From contig CAZNYR010000007.1 of assembly GCA_964577275.1 (NCBI GenBank), positions 1-64,000 on the forward strand: a stretch of 64,000 nt of DNA, given 5' to 3'. The stretch is from UBA2561 sp964577275. GTDB lineage: Bacteria > Bacteroidota > Bacteroidia > Cytophagales > Thermoflexibacteraceae. The translations under genes were made by a program, and so were the position numbers. Position 1 is the first letter of the stretch. Each line of letters starts with the position of its first letter. The notes under the pieces were generated by a model. The model saw only the letters and a list, made by a program, of their open reading frames with translations. It did not search any database and had not been told where the DNA came from. Of the stretch, positions 1-9,956 are shown in pieces.

Positions 1-1152
1 TTCATTGCTTTTCCCTACGCCTTTGGCAAAAATATGCGGTGTAATTTTATCGACCGAAAGTGCCTGCAAGATGCGTGGTGCGCCCAAAATACCGCCTAAT
101 GCCGATGATAACGTTGCCCCCCAAATGCCTGCAATCACAAACCATGATGAGCCGAAGGCAATTTCTTTGAGAATATTGCTGTTGGTGCGGAGAATTTTTC
201 CGTCAATCGCAAAAGCTAAAAACACTGCCAAACCCAAATATATCAACAAACCTACGGCAATCGCCAAGATAGTACCTTTGGGAATGTCTTTTTTGGGGTC
301 TTTCAAATCGCCAGACATCGCCACGCCCGCCGTAAAACCCGTTACGGCAGGGAAAAATATACCGAAAATTTCGGCTAAAGATTCTGTATTTGAGGATTTT
401 AAGAGTGTTGGCGTTTGTGCTGCGTATTCGCCTACGGTATTAAAAAAAATCGGGGAGGCAAGAAAAATCGAACCTAAAGATACCAAAATCGCTGCCAGAA
501 TAAAAAATTGTGTCTTGATGGCAAACGAAGTACTAATAAATGCAATGGTCATGACACAAACAATGGTCGCCGTGCCAGTTATCCGCAAATCATGAATCGA
601 AATCGCATGACTTTTATCCAGAATTTCGGGGATGAGTTTAATCATGGCGGGATGTCCCAGTTGTTTGAGGGCATGAACAAATGATAATTTATCTTCATAT
701 AATAATCCTTTCAGTGTAACTAACTGATTATGAATCGAATCCGTAGGTTGCAACAACTCAAATGTATCATCTGTAATTTTGAAGCCAGACCCATATCCAT
801 AAAAATCAATAAAACTTTCCGAAAAACCAATCACGTATAGGGCAATACTCAAGGCTGTCCCCACAAAAAGTGTAATGCCAATCGCTCCGCCAATCGGCAA
901 GCCCAAACTGCGCGATAAAATATAATAAATTCCGCCTGCCTTGACACGTTTATCGGTCGAAATCGAAGAAACACTCAAACCCGTCGAAACGGAAATCACA
1001 TGGGAGAGCAGAATGATTGCCAGCGTCCAGTACAGTCCAGCCTCGCCTACTACCCAGCCCAACCGCAAGTACATAATGACCCCTAAAATTGTCAGCACGG
1101 AAGGCGTAAAAACTCCCGCAAATGCACCGTATTTTGTTCCTTCTGATGCCAT
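1..1152 (-). CDS. SLC12-type cation-chloride cotransporter / APC-superfamily permease (C-terminus outside window)
   Basis: The first 384 residues are inside the window and the gene continues past the left edge. The start is the ATG at 1150-1152. The opening residues (MASEGTKYGAFAGVF, then GVIMYLRLGWVVGEAG) match the first transmembrane helix of SLC12 Na-K-Cl cotransporters. A later stretch around residue 270 (FFPAVTGFTAGVAMSGDLKD, then PKKDIPKGT) is the highly conserved SLC12 signature. Several hydrophobic helices and a soluble insertion (about residues 125-180) between them are visible. The family moves cations with chloride, or amino acids, across the inner membrane; the substrate cannot be read here. 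It is the first gene of a leftward unit and the next gene, also leftward, ends at 1335. The family call is firm and the substrate is unknown. Confidence 0.88.
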   Translation of the reverse strand, partial: MASEGTKYGAFAGVFTPSVLTILGVIMYLRLGWVVGEAGLYWTLAIILLSHVISVSTGLSVSSISTDKRVKAGGIYYILSRSLGLPIGGAIGITLFVGTALSIALYVIGFSESFIDFYGYGSGFKITDDTFELLQPTDSIHNQLVTLKGLLYEDKLSFVHALKQLGHPAMIKLIPEILDKSHAISIHDLRITGTATIVCVMTIAFISTSFAIKTQFFILAAILVSLGSIFLASPIFFNTVGEYAAQTPTLLKSSNTESLAEIFGIFFPAVTGFTAGVAMSGDLKDPKKDIPKGTILAIAVGLLIYLGLAVFLAFAIDGKILRTNSNILKEIAFGSSWFVIAGIWGATLSSALGGILGAPRILQALSVDKITPHIFAKGVGKSNE

Positions 1153-1282
1153 ATTAATGATTGTTGCCTCTCAGTTTATCAAAATTATGAAATGATTCAA
1201 ATGTAACCGAAAAACTTGACAAAATTTCTGAATTAACTTCAAAGGTAAGATGTAGGGCGGATTATAAAATATGATTATCTAC

Positions 1283-1305
1283 GAAGTCTGACCGAAGGTC
1301 TGACG
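1283..1305 (+). repeat. Copy 1 of a 23-nt dispersed repeat containing two GTCTGAC direct repeats
   Basis: This 23-nt element carries GTCTGACC, a four-base spacer and GTCTGACG. The reverse complement of 26748-26770 matches it at 21 of 23 positions. Both copies are in intergenic DNA. No function is known to me; it may be a remnant of a small repeat family. Confidence 0.6.
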
Positions 1306-1334
1306 CTAATAATTCAACGCCATGATTTAATGGC

Positions 1335-3800
1335 CTATAAATCGATTTTCATCCCAATAATCAAAATATCATCCGTTTGCGAGGCGTTTCCTTTCCATTT
1401 ATGAAATTCTTTTTCGAGCATTTTTTTCTGTTCATCAGCACTAAAACGACTGATTTCGGTCAGGAAATTTCGGAATCGTTTGCGTAAATATTTCATGGCG
1501 TATCGCTCGCCAAATTGGTCTTGAAAGCCATCCGAATACAAAAACAAGCTATCGCCCGTCTGGAGTTGGAGGTTGTGCGTTTCAAATGATTTATATTTTA
1601 ATTTTCGGTGTGTCGTATTTCCAATCGGATATCTGGAGCCGTCAATAATTTGGGCGGTTTGGTTTCGCACCAACAAAACTGGATTTTTTGCGCCCGCAAA
1701 TTGCACTTGGTTCGTTTTTTCGTTGATGACCAATACGGAAATTTCCATGCCATCCTTGAGTTGTTTGGAGGAGGAATGATATTTTTTGAGTGCCGAAATG
1801 ATTTTGTTATCCAATTCATGCAAAATCAGATGAGGGACATAGTTTTTTTCGGCAATGACTTCATCGAGCAAAATTGTTCCCAAAACGGTCATAAATGCAC
1901 CCGAAACACCATGTCCCGTACAATCGGCAGAAATCAAAATTTTGAGCGATTGCTCGGCATCCGAAATGGTATAAAAACGATAAAAATCGCCCGAAACAAT
2001 ATCCTTCGGCTGAAAATAGACAAAGGATTGAGGGAAAAATTCTTGGAGTTCGTGTTCGTTGCCCAAGATTGCCTCCTGAATGCGGCGTGCATATTTGATG
2101 CTGTCGATAACGTGCTGATTATGAATCTCGACCTGTCGTTTGGCGTGGGCTAATTTTTCGTTTTGTTCGGCAATCAAACGATTTTGTGTTTCTTGTGCTT
2201 CATTGACTGCCGAAAGTTCTTCCATATTTTGAAGTAAGATTTTTTCCTGAATTTGCAATTTATCGAGTTGTCCGATGACCTTTTTTTCGAGTTCCTTTTG
2301 TCGAGTAACATCCTGTGCAAAAATCACCACTTTTTCGACAATTCCCGAAGCATTCGCAATCGGATTATATGTGGCATTTACCCAAATAACATTGCCTTTT
2401 TTGTGCAAATACGGATAAATTCCGCGCACATATTTTCCTTTCTGGAGCGTAGTCCACGAAAAATTAAAGTCATTCCGATTTTTATCAGGCAATAATAAAT
2501 GATGGTGTCGCCCCATGATTTCTTGTTTTCGGTAGCCTGCCAACTGCACAAATTCTTCGTTTGCATCCGTAATGATGCCTTCGATGTCCATTTCCAAAAC
2601 CACAGTCGATTTGGAAATCGCAGTCATTTTTTGCTTAAAATCTACGGTGCGATGATGTTCTTCGGTAACATCTTTGCCCAGCATAATCACTTTTGAAATT
2701 TGATTATTGGCATCACGAACAGGCGTAAAAGTAGCATCAAGCCATATTTCCGTGCCATTTCGGTCGGTTTTTTTGAAAATTTCATTTTTGGGGATGCCAT
2801 TTCGGAGGTCATACCAAAAGTCGGCGTAGCGTTCGCGCCAGTTACCATATTTATCCACCAACATCAAATGAGGCTGTCCTTCGATTTCTCGAAGCGAATA
2901 ATTGAAGGTACTCAGGAAAATTTTATTCGCCGTTTTAATATCGCCATCGAGCGTAAATTCGACAAAGGCTAAGGTATTATTAATGGCTCTAAGTTGTTGG
3001 GACACGATTTTTTCTTGCGAACGAAGTGCATCTTGGGTGGCTTTGAGGGCATGAAGATTTTCCAATAATTTCTCGTCCTGTACTTCCAATTCGTGATTTT
3101 TGGCTTCCAGAATCTCGTTATTTTGGGCTAATTCTTTCATAAATGCCGTAATTTTATTTGCCGTAGGTCTGAACAGAAATACGCCAATCAAAACCAAGGA
3201 CAATAAATTCAGCACCAACAACACGAACATTTCTTGTCCATACACCCGAAGTCGTTTGCGGTCTTCTTCATAAAGTTGGATAATGATTTTGTTGGTTTCA
3301 TTCATAAATTCTTTTTCGTGATTATAAATGACCAATACCGAATTTTGGATGCGTTTTTGACAATCTTCATCAATAATAAATTGATTTACACATTTAATAA
3401 TGGTTTGTACGGCGGTATAAATTGCTTTTTGGTGCGGATTAATTTTCTCGAATAATTTATGTACCAATTCTTGTTCGTCATCCGGAACATCAAAATCTTC
3501 ATTGCCCGTAAGTAATTTTTGATGTTCATCATTCCATTGTGCGGCGATGTGTTTGAGGTTGGCAGCGATGAGTTTTTGGGATTCAATATTTTTTTGATTT
3601 TGTATCGTATATGCCTGATTCAGAATCTGTTGGCTTAGTGTGCGTTGTTCTTCAGCCACTTGAATGAGTTTGAGGTCGGTTTCTTTTTGTCGCAGCGCAT
3701 ACTGCTCAAGCCAAAAACTCAAAACCATCAAAACCGCCAGCACGACCAGTGCGAAGTTAAAACGGATAAACAAAATGTGTTCTTTGGTCAAGGATTTCAT
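1335..3800 (-). CDS. Membrane-anchored PAS-PAS sensor with SpoIIE/PP2C-type serine phosphatase output
   Basis: 821 residues. A membrane helix lies at about 9-30 and a second at 189-211, enclosing a helical periplasmic sensor region that resembles PilJ-type domains. A coiled coil follows, then PAS domains at about 270-380 and 395-500 (each ends in a DVTxE/DVTRQ PAC-like motif), a second coiled coil at 500-560, and a SpoIIE-type phosphatase domain at about 570-821. The metal-binding aspartates are visible: VSGDFYRF (D605), ADCTGHGVSG (D626), LYSDGFQDQFG (D757) and TDDILIIG (D811). By family knowledge it dephosphorylates anti-sigma antagonist or similar phosphoserine proteins in response to a membrane or PAS-sensed signal. 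No antagonist or kinase gene is adjacent. Start is the ATG at 3800. Confidence 0.9.
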   Translation of the reverse strand: MKSLTKEHILFIRFNFALVVLAVLMVLSFWLEQYALRQKETDLKLIQVAEEQRTLSQQILNQAYTIQNQKNIESQKLIAANLKHIAAQWNDEHQKLLTGNEDFDVPDDEQELVHKLFEKINPHQKAIYTAVQTIIKCVNQFIIDEDCQKRIQNSVLVIYNHEKEFMNETNKIIIQLYEEDRKRLRVYGQEMFVLLVLNLLSLVLIGVFLFRPTANKITAFMKELAQNNEILEAKNHELEVQDEKLLENLHALKATQDALRSQEKIVSQQLRAINNTLAFVEFTLDGDIKTANKIFLSTFNYSLREIEGQPHLMLVDKYGNWRERYADFWYDLRNGIPKNEIFKKTDRNGTEIWLDATFTPVRDANNQISKVIMLGKDVTEEHHRTVDFKQKMTAISKSTVVLEMDIEGIITDANEEFVQLAGYRKQEIMGRHHHLLLPDKNRNDFNFSWTTLQKGKYVRGIYPYLHKKGNVIWVNATYNPIANASGIVEKVVIFAQDVTRQKELEKKVIGQLDKLQIQEKILLQNMEELSAVNEAQETQNRLIAEQNEKLAHAKRQVEIHNQHVIDSIKYARRIQEAILGNEHELQEFFPQSFVYFQPKDIVSGDFYRFYTISDAEQSLKILISADCTGHGVSGAFMTVLGTILLDEVIAEKNYVPHLILHELDNKIISALKKYHSSSKQLKDGMEISVLVINEKTNQVQFAGAKNPVLLVRNQTAQIIDGSRYPIGNTTHRKLKYKSFETHNLQLQTGDSLFLYSDGFQDQFGERYAMKYLRKRFRNFLTEISRFSADEQKKMLEKEFHKWKGNASQTDDILIIGMKIDL

Positions 3801-3901
3801 ACCGAAAAGCGATTAAGGTTTAATGTCCATTTAAATATAACAAAATGCGTACTAAGTCTGGGACGGATGGCAAAACTTTCTTAGAAATCCTTTCATTGGG
3901 C

Positions 3902-4663
3902 TTATATTTTTAGTTCCAGCCCATCATAAGCCAGATGAATAGTATCGGGCAATTCGTTTTCGATGTCCTGATGAAGTCCCATCGAATGACTGATATGCGT
4001 GAAATAAGTTTGTTTTGCTTTGACGTGCTGCGCCAGCTCGATGGCTTGCTCAAGATTGAAATGCGAATGATGCGGTTTTTTTTGGAGGGCATTCAACACC
4101 AGAATTTTGCTATCTCGCAATTTTTCTATTTCGGTTTCATCCAAATAATTCATATCCGTAACATACGAAAAATCACCAAACCGAAACCCAAAGACAGGCA
4201 TTTTGGCGTGCATTCCCGAAATCGGTAAAACATCTATCTCATTGATTTTGAAGGGTTTATTTTCGATAAGATGCGTTTCTAAGGCAGGCACACCTGGATA
4301 ACGGTCTTCGACAAAGGCATACTCAAAAGTATGTTTGAGCGATTTCAAAACCCGTTCGCTGGCATAAATGGGCATATCTTTTTTTTGCAAAAAATTAAAA
4401 GGACGCACATCATCCAAGCCCGCCACATGGTCGCGGTGTTCGTGCGTAAACAAAATGGCATCCAATTTTTTGATGTGATACGTCAGCATTTGCACCCTAA
4501 AATCGGGGGTCGTATCAATGACCAAACTAAACCCCTCAATTTCCAGATGCACTGAAACCCGCAGGCGTTTATCACGGAAATCCATCGAAGCGCACACCTC
4601 GCACGGGCAACCCACCATCGGCACGCCTGTGGAAGTTCCTGTTCCTAAAAATGTGATTTTCAA
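3902..4663 (-). CDS. MBL-fold metallo-hydrolase, PhnP/RNase Z-like
   Basis: 253 residues. The N-terminus has the beta-lactamase-fold opening (MKITFLGTGTSTGVPMVGC), followed by a CPCEVC cysteine cluster typical of PhnP-like phosphodiesterases and many Bacteroidota MBL hydrolases. The metal motif HxHxDH appears as FTHEHRDHVAGLDD around residue 74. Further ligands are likely in VTDMNYL (Asp) and YFTHISHSMG (His). The family hydrolyses phosphodiesters, for example cyclic phosphates, in the cytoplasm; no signal peptide is present. The specific substrate cannot be read. Start is the ATG at 4663. It is leftward, with a 100-bp gap before the phosphatase gene at 3800. Confidence 0.88.
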   Translation of the reverse strand: MKITFLGTGTSTGVPMVGCPCEVCASMDFRDKRLRVSVHLEIEGFSLVIDTTPDFRVQMLTYHIKKLDAILFTHEHRDHVAGLDDVRPFNFLQKKDMPIYASERVLKSLKHTFEYAFVEDRYPGVPALETHLIENKPFKINEIDVLPISGMHAKMPVFGFRFGDFSYVTDMNYLDETEIEKLRDSKILVLNALQKKPHHSHFNLEQAIELAQHVKAKQTYFTHISHSMGLHQDIENELPDTIHLAYDGLELKI

Positions 4664-4747
4664 AATGTTATTTTTAGATAAATGTAAAAATTATTGCGTT
4701 ATTTTGTAGAAATATTAAGGTTAAAGTTACTATTTTGTCTGCTAAAA

Positions 4748-5212
4748 ATGAAATCAAAACTTTTTTTTTGCCTGATCATGAGTGGGTTCATTTTGTTTCC
4801 TATTTGCAATCATGCCCAAAACTCAACACCGATTGATGATTGGACAAAAACACGCACAAACGATTTGTGGAAAATACTTTTCAAGGTCAAATACGGAAAT
4901 TGGAAAGTCCGATTTGCACCACAATTCCCCCCCCAAGTCAAAGCCTTAGACGGCAAAACAGTCAAAATTCAAGGATTTTTGATTCCCTTAGAACAAAAAA
5001 CCAAACATTCCTTTTTTTTGCTGTCCGCTTTTCCTTTTGACCAATGTTTTTATTGTGGCAAGGCGGGACCCGAAACCGTCATCGAAGTTACTGCCCACAA
5101 ACCCATCAAACACACCGAAAAACCAATTACGATTACAGGCAAATTGCGACTAAATTATGATAAACCTGACCATCTTTTTTATATTATGGATGATGTAAGA
5201 TTGGTCAAATAA
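4748..5212 (+). CDS. Small secreted protein, DUF3299-like
   Basis: 154 residues from the ATG at 4748. An in-frame TTG at 4694 would add 18 residues, but the ATG gives a clean signal peptide (MKSKLFFCLIMSGFILFPIC, then NHAQ). The mature part contains VKALDGKTVKIQGFLIPLE, then FPFDQCFYCGKAGPETVIEV with a CFYC pair, and ends in a beta-rich stretch (DHLFYIMDDVRLVK). This layout resembles the DUF3299 family of periplasmic proteins, whose function is not established. The paired cysteines could bind a metal or form a disulfide. It is a lone rightward gene between leftward neighbours. Confidence 0.65.
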   Translation: MKSKLFFCLIMSGFILFPICNHAQNSTPIDDWTKTRTNDLWKILFKVKYGNWKVRFAPQFPPQVKALDGKTVKIQGFLIPLEQKTKHSFFLLSAFPFDQCFYCGKAGPETVIEVTAHKPIKHTEKPITITGKLRLNYDKPDHLFYIMDDVRLVK

Positions 5213-5271
5213 ATGAATTTTTATTCATCAATATAATTGTCATGCAGAAAATTATAAATTGAAACAATCTT

Positions 5272-6531
5272 TTATCTTTCGATAAAAATTTTGCGGAATA
5301 ATTCGCCTTGAGAAGTCGTCAGTTTTAAAATATAAATGCCATTAGAAAGATTCGGCAGGCTAATCCATTCATTATCAAAGGTTTTTGAAAATATATGTTG
5401 CCCCATCAAATTGAGAAGTTGAAGTTGGTGCAGATGTATATTTTTTGCCTGAATGCGGATTTGATGTTGGGCTGGATTCGGGTAAATATGTATATTCTGT
5501 TCGATTTGGGCTTCATTTGCTACCACCAAACGAGCCGATTCGGTTAATTCTCGTCTTCGAGGGCTATTCTCTAACACAAATTGTATCCGTGCCACTTGGT
5601 CTTTGGTAAAAATATTCATGCAACCATCATGCGAATAATCCATATAATTTTGCACCATAGCCAGCTCCGAACAGCCTTGTCGTTCCAGCGGACAGCCCGA
5701 TGTACTCGAAGAAACTTCGGGCGTATCGGCACAATAATCATTGCCCCGACACCCCGATACATCGCCCCAAATATGAAATAATCCTAAGGCGTGTCCCATT
5801 TCGTGTGTTACCGTTCTTCCGAGATGAAAAGGTTGAGAACCAGAGAGTTGTGGTGCAGGAAATTTCTCATAAGACCCAAAATGGTCGTAATCAATGACCA
5901 TCCCATCCGTCTTTGCCGAGCCATATTTATTATTCAAACCCGCCAAATTTGAGGAATCAGGAAATTGTGCAAATCCCAAAAAACCCTTGATATTCCCCAC
6001 CGTCCAGATATTATAATATTTGGTCTGGTCCCAAGCCGTAGCGGGCATGATGCTATCGAGCAATTCGCTCATGCTCCATTCGTGTTTATGAACTTTGATG
6101 CGATGCACGCCACTTTCGAGCATTGCCTGCCCATCAGGGTCATAATCAGCGAGTTCAAACCGAATATTCAGTCCGCTTGCCACATCCAAAAAAGTCGAAA
6201 CCGTATTTTCTTGGTCAGCATTTTGGCGATTAAAATCTTCATTCAAAACCGTAATTTGTGATTCGATTTGCGACCGACTAATATTTGTCGAATCGCCAAC
6301 TTCCTCGCCCAAATGCAGGACATGAACCACAATCGGAATCACATACGTTGTGTTTTCGATGCGCCCGAATGTCTTTTGGTTTTTGGCAATCAAAAATTGC
6401 TGATATAATTTTTGATTGCGCTTCGTATCGTGGTGATGTTCGGTGTGTGGACAAATTCGATCTTCTTGAGCAAATAAATTGATAATCAATAAGTTACAAC
6501 AAAAAAATAAAACGAATTTTGATAAATTCAT
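5272..6531 (-). CDS. Secreted M43 (pappalysin/cytophagalysin) zinc metalloprotease with type IX sorting domain
   Basis: 419 residues. A signal peptide (about 1-21, ending in FAQ) is followed by a propeptide-like region and an M43 catalytic domain. The zinc motif HEMGHALGLFH is at 243-253 with the Met-turn NYMDYS at about 295-300. Paired cysteines (CRGNDYC, and SGC...GC before the Met-turn) are typical of M43B. The final 75 residues (IYPNPAQHQIRI to LFRKIFIER) form a type A C-terminal sorting domain used by the Bacteroidota type IX secretion system. It should therefore be an extracellular or cell-surface protease. The T9SS machinery genes are not in this window. Start is the ATG at 6531. Confidence 0.93.
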   Translation of the reverse strand: MNLSKFVLFFCCNLLIINLFAQEDRICPHTEHHHDTKRNQKLYQQFLIAKNQKTFGRIENTTYVIPIVVHVLHLGEEVGDSTNISRSQIESQITVLNEDFNRQNADQENTVSTFLDVASGLNIRFELADYDPDGQAMLESGVHRIKVHKHEWSMSELLDSIMPATAWDQTKYYNIWTVGNIKGFLGFAQFPDSSNLAGLNNKYGSAKTDGMVIDYDHFGSYEKFPAPQLSGSQPFHLGRTVTHEMGHALGLFHIWGDVSGCRGNDYCADTPEVSSSTSGCPLERQGCSELAMVQNYMDYSHDGCMNIFTKDQVARIQFVLENSPRRRELTESARLVVANEAQIEQNIHIYPNPAQHQIRIQAKNIHLHQLQLLNLMGQHIFSKTFDNEWISLPNLSNGIYILKLTTSQGELFRKIFIER

Positions 6532-8164
6532 AACGTTATGTATTTACTTTTAATAATTAATTATATCAAATTTCTCAATTAAGAAATGCCTATTTTGATT
6601 CTCGGTTCTTAGATTTATGAATGAAAATTCGAGCTTCTAAAAATACAAATTACCACACAAAAACCTATTTTTGCGGTTCAAAATTTGTGAATCTCAAAAC
6701 TCATAGATTTTTATCTCGTGTCCAACAAACTTCCCAAAAAAAACGAACTTCTCCCCTATTTTCGCTCTCTGAAAATGCACCAAAAGTGTTGGCTTCGCTC
6801 AAAATACGTAATACTTTCACGAGGTTTCTTTTTCGTAATTTTGCATATCCCAAAGTACAAAAATTAATCCAGAAAATCGTTAAAATTTAAAATTTCGCAA
6901 ATCGTATATTTTATCTTAAAAGCGAAAAATAATATTTAGTGAATTTTCGCTAAAAAAGAATATTCACTAAAAAACTTAAAATAATTTATTTTATACTAAA
7001 TTTTTAAAAATTAATTAATACTGTGGCTTTTTCTCATAAAATCATGTTGATTTTTATTCCGAAAATCAAAGTCTTTTTCAAATCTCCACTCATCTTTAAA
7101 CCTGCATTTGCTTTCAGCCTGTCTTTAAAATTTTTCATGAAGAGTAGGGGATTTTGATGTAAGTTTATAGATAAAATTTCATGTATTTTCTATTTTAAAT
7201 CCGCATCGTTTTTTCTTTGATTCAAAGGTAATACGGCAAACCGTAAGCTATTTACGTGGTACTTTTTTTCGGAAAAATTTTAAAAAATCTTTATTTCTGA
7301 AGGAAAAACAATGATTTTGATGATATTTTTCAATTTTTGGTGATTTAGACCGATTTTTTGATGATGTTGGGCGATAAATTCGCTTTCTGGCGGTGCGTAA
7401 CCTCAAAAATCACAGCAAAAATTTGACGGCAAAACGCATAGAACGGTGAGCGTCTAACGGTGAACGTTCTAAATTTCAAAATCGAATGTTTTAATAGCGT
7501 AATCAATGATTTTTAGTAAAAATAGGCTCATGATTTTCAAATTATAAAATTGCTTGAATTACCTTGTAAAACCCTTATGGTTTGCCTTCGTACTTTGCGG
7601 TTTGGTGCGGAATAATTTGGCATTTTTTTACGTGGTTTTGATTTTTGGCGTTGCACCCTATTTGCGCCTTGCTTCGCTCCTATTTGATTGATTTTTAGCG
7701 TGTTGGATTTTGATTAAATTTTAAACTTTTTTGGTTTTGATATTGGACTTTTTTTCGTGGTCAAAACTCACTTTTTTAGGTTGCAACATCGTCTGGATTC
7801 CGTAAATTTTGACGATAAAATCGTTAGCCTTATCAAAAGGAAATCCATAAAACTTTCGGGTTTGCTTCGGAATTTTTTATGGATTTGAGGACTATTTTTC
7901 AGATTTGAATTGAAATAAATTTGTCCAAAAATTATATGTTTGTATCGTGAATTTCATCAAAAATGTAGCTTCATTCGGAGTGGTTTAGGTTATTTTTCAG
8001 CAAAAAATATGGCATATATCCAGCCCTAAAAATCCGAGCAGGGTAGGGGATTAACCGCCAAAAATTTTGTACGATTGAACTTGAACATGGTTTTCAAATA
8101 CAATTCTGTTCGTATATTCGCTATTAAATACGGCTCAATTTGGGCATTTTTCACACAAAATTGA
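6532..8164. other. 1.6-kb AT-rich stretch without a convincing gene
   Basis: Open frames here are short, low in complexity and lack family signatures. Visible structures are a 10-bp inverted repeat TTTAGTGAAT/ATTCACTAAA around 6935-6975, and two direct copies of AACGGTGARCGT at 7442-7453 and 7456-7467. Long T runs suggest untranslated DNA. It may contain decayed genes or an unrecognised RNA; I see no tRNA or SRP-like structure. Confidence 0.5.
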
Positions 8165-8977
8165 ATGCAAAATATTAGACAAATCGGTTCGGTAATTTGG
8201 TCAAATGAAGAACTCAAATCCGCCATTCCTGAATTTTTAAAACAATACCAAAACCGCCCTATCCAAGACAATCAGGGCGGCATGAAAACGCCACACGCTT
8301 TCGCTACGTGGTTTATGCTCCGAAAATTGCAGCCCAAAATCGTCATTGAAAGCGGGATTTGGAAAGGACAAAGCACTTGGCTCATCGAAAATGCCGTTCC
8401 CGAAGCCCAGATTTATAGCCTCGATATTAATTTGAGTATTCGGGAATATATCTCAAAATCAGCGACTTATTATCAAAAAGATTTTTTTCAAATCGACTGG
8501 ACGCACGTGGACAAAACCGAAACGATTTTGTTTTTTGACGACCATCAAAACGCTTTGCAACGCATCCGCAAAGGACGGGAAATGGGTTTTAAGCAATTTA
8601 TTTTTGAGGATAATTATCCCGCAGGAAATGTAGGCGATTGTTATTCGCTCAAGAAAGCCTTTCAATATACTGGTTTTCAGGCAAATACAAATCATGCGGG
8701 GTTCAAAAATCGGTTGAGAGCATGGCTAAAATCTGCCAAAAACAGGAGCATCACACCCAATGAAACGGATGCTGCTTTTTTGGCTGAAATTTTAGCGATT
8801 TATTACGAATTTCCGCCCGTTTTCAAGGCGACAAAAACTCGTTGGGGCGATGACTGGACGGAAGCGAATTATCCGACTCCCAAGCCTTTGTATTCGGAGG
8901 TGGAAACCGATGATGTGCAAATTTTTGAGCAAGAAGCCCAAGATTATACGTGGATTTGTTATGCCCAAATTCGATAA
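8165..8977 (+). CDS. Putative Rossmann-fold protein related to class I SAM methyltransferases / CmcI-like family
   Basis: 270 residues, no signal peptide. The motif VIESGIWKGQSTWLIE (about residue 59) resembles the glycine-rich SAM-binding loop, followed by an acidic strand end IYSLDINL and a second strand ILFFDDHQNALQRI. KQFIFEDNYPAG then resembles the D/E-rich active region of CmcI-like or glycan-biosynthesis methyltransferases. The first glycine-rich loop is degenerate, so catalytic activity is uncertain. It is isolated: a 1.6-kb empty stretch lies upstream and a convergent OmpA-like gene downstream. It could be a sugar or surface-polymer modification enzyme, but nothing nearby supports a pathway. 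Confidence 0.5.
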   Translation: MQNIRQIGSVIWSNEELKSAIPEFLKQYQNRPIQDNQGGMKTPHAFATWFMLRKLQPKIVIESGIWKGQSTWLIENAVPEAQIYSLDINLSIREYISKSATYYQKDFFQIDWTHVDKTETILFFDDHQNALQRIRKGREMGFKQFIFEDNYPAGNVGDCYSLKKAFQYTGFQANTNHAGFKNRLRAWLKSAKNRSITPNETDAAFLAEILAIYYEFPPVFKATKTRWGDDWTEANYPTPKPLYSEVETDDVQIFEQEAQDYTWICYAQIR

Positions 8978-8999
8978 TATCTTATTGATAATCAAGTTT

Positions 9000-9956
9000 T
9001 TATTCTGATTCTTCTTTTCGGCATTGTGCGTCATACAGCCCAATAAAAATTTTCCATTCGTTACAGGGAAATAAACTGAAATAAATTGGCTTTTTGGTCA
9101 ATCGAGAAGTAAAACTATCAATCAAATACGTCATGCGGTCTTCGAGTTGTGGGCTAATCGAATCAAAACGACAAATAATGATATTAATATGTGGATTTTT
9201 TTCGAGTGCTTTTTGTGCAATATTTAAGGCAATTTCGATATTATTTGGTGTAATGGAATTATGACCAAAAACCATTTGATGATGGATTGTATCGGCAATT
9301 TCTAAGGTATCCGAAGGCATAAAATCCATTGTAACATTCTGATTTTCATTGAGATAAAAATGACATTCGACACGCCGATTGGTTTTGACCGATTTTGTGG
9401 AGTGATGCGTAGATTCATGTTCTTGGGTTTCGTATTGCTTGATTTGTTTGCGTAATTTTTTGGGTGTTTTGATATGTTTTTCTTTGTAATATTTTTCCAT
9501 AGATTGATTATTGGGTAATGTATGTTTTTGTTGGTTTTCTGGAAGTTGTGGAATCGAATCCGAAAATATTGGCTCGGCACTTCCGAAGGTTTCGATTTTG
9601 ATTTTGCATTTCGGAATGCCTTTCGCTTCAAGGAATTGACGTACTTTATTGGCGCGTTTGATGCCCAAAATTTGATGAGCATTTTCCGAAGTCATTTCGT
9701 CAGGTGCGGTATGTCCATCCAGCCGCACCCGAAAAGCAGGGTTTTGTAACAAAAAATCAGCCACCTTATGAAGCATCGTGAGGGTTTCTTTATCGCGGTT
9801 AATTGCCTCATTTTGAGGGTTAAAATAAATATATAAGGAATCTAAGCCTTGATAATCGTCCTTATCGTAATAGCCATCAAATTGGGCAAAAATGGGGCAA
9901 ACTTCAGCGGCTAAAAAACTGAATATCAGTATTTTAAAGACTAATTTTAGGGTCAT
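9000..9956 (-). CDS. Secreted OmpA-domain-containing protein
   Basis: 318 residues from the ATG at 9956, chosen because it starts a signal peptide (MTLKLVFKILIFSFLAAEVC, then PIFAQ). An upstream in-frame TTG would add 12 residues. Residues about 40-150 form an OmpA/MotB-like peptidoglycan-binding module: YIYFNPQNEAINRD, then VRLDGHTAPDEMTSENAHQI with an NxxL/SxxRA-type helix (GIKRANKVRQFLEAKGIP) and IETFGSAEP. The C-terminal half is rich in His, Lys and Asn and is unrecognised, possibly a degenerate second domain. It probably acts in the periplasm, attached to the cell wall. It converges with the gene ending at 8977. Confidence 0.72.
   Translation of the reverse strand: MTLKLVFKILIFSFLAAEVCPIFAQFDGYYDKDDYQGLDSLYIYFNPQNEAINRDKETLTMLHKVADFLLQNPAFRVRLDGHTAPDEMTSENAHQILGIKRANKVRQFLEAKGIPKCKIKIETFGSAEPIFSDSIPQLPENQQKHTLPNNQSMEKYYKEKHIKTPKKLRKQIKQYETQEHESTHHSTKSVKTNRRVECHFYLNENQNVTMDFMPSDTLEIADTIHHQMVFGHNSITPNNIEIALNIAQKALEKNPHINIIICRFDSISPQLEDRMTYLIDSFTSRLTKKPIYFSLFPCNEWKIFIGLYDAQCRKEESE

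Noticed and set aside
5..595. Plus-strand open frame of 196 codons at the left edge
   Set aside because: It is the antisense of the SLC12-type transporter, whose minus-strand translation shows clear family motifs.
6621..6890. 89-codon plus-strand frame in the empty stretch
   Set aside because: Low-complexity Lys/Asn/Phe-rich composition, no signature, no neighbour support.
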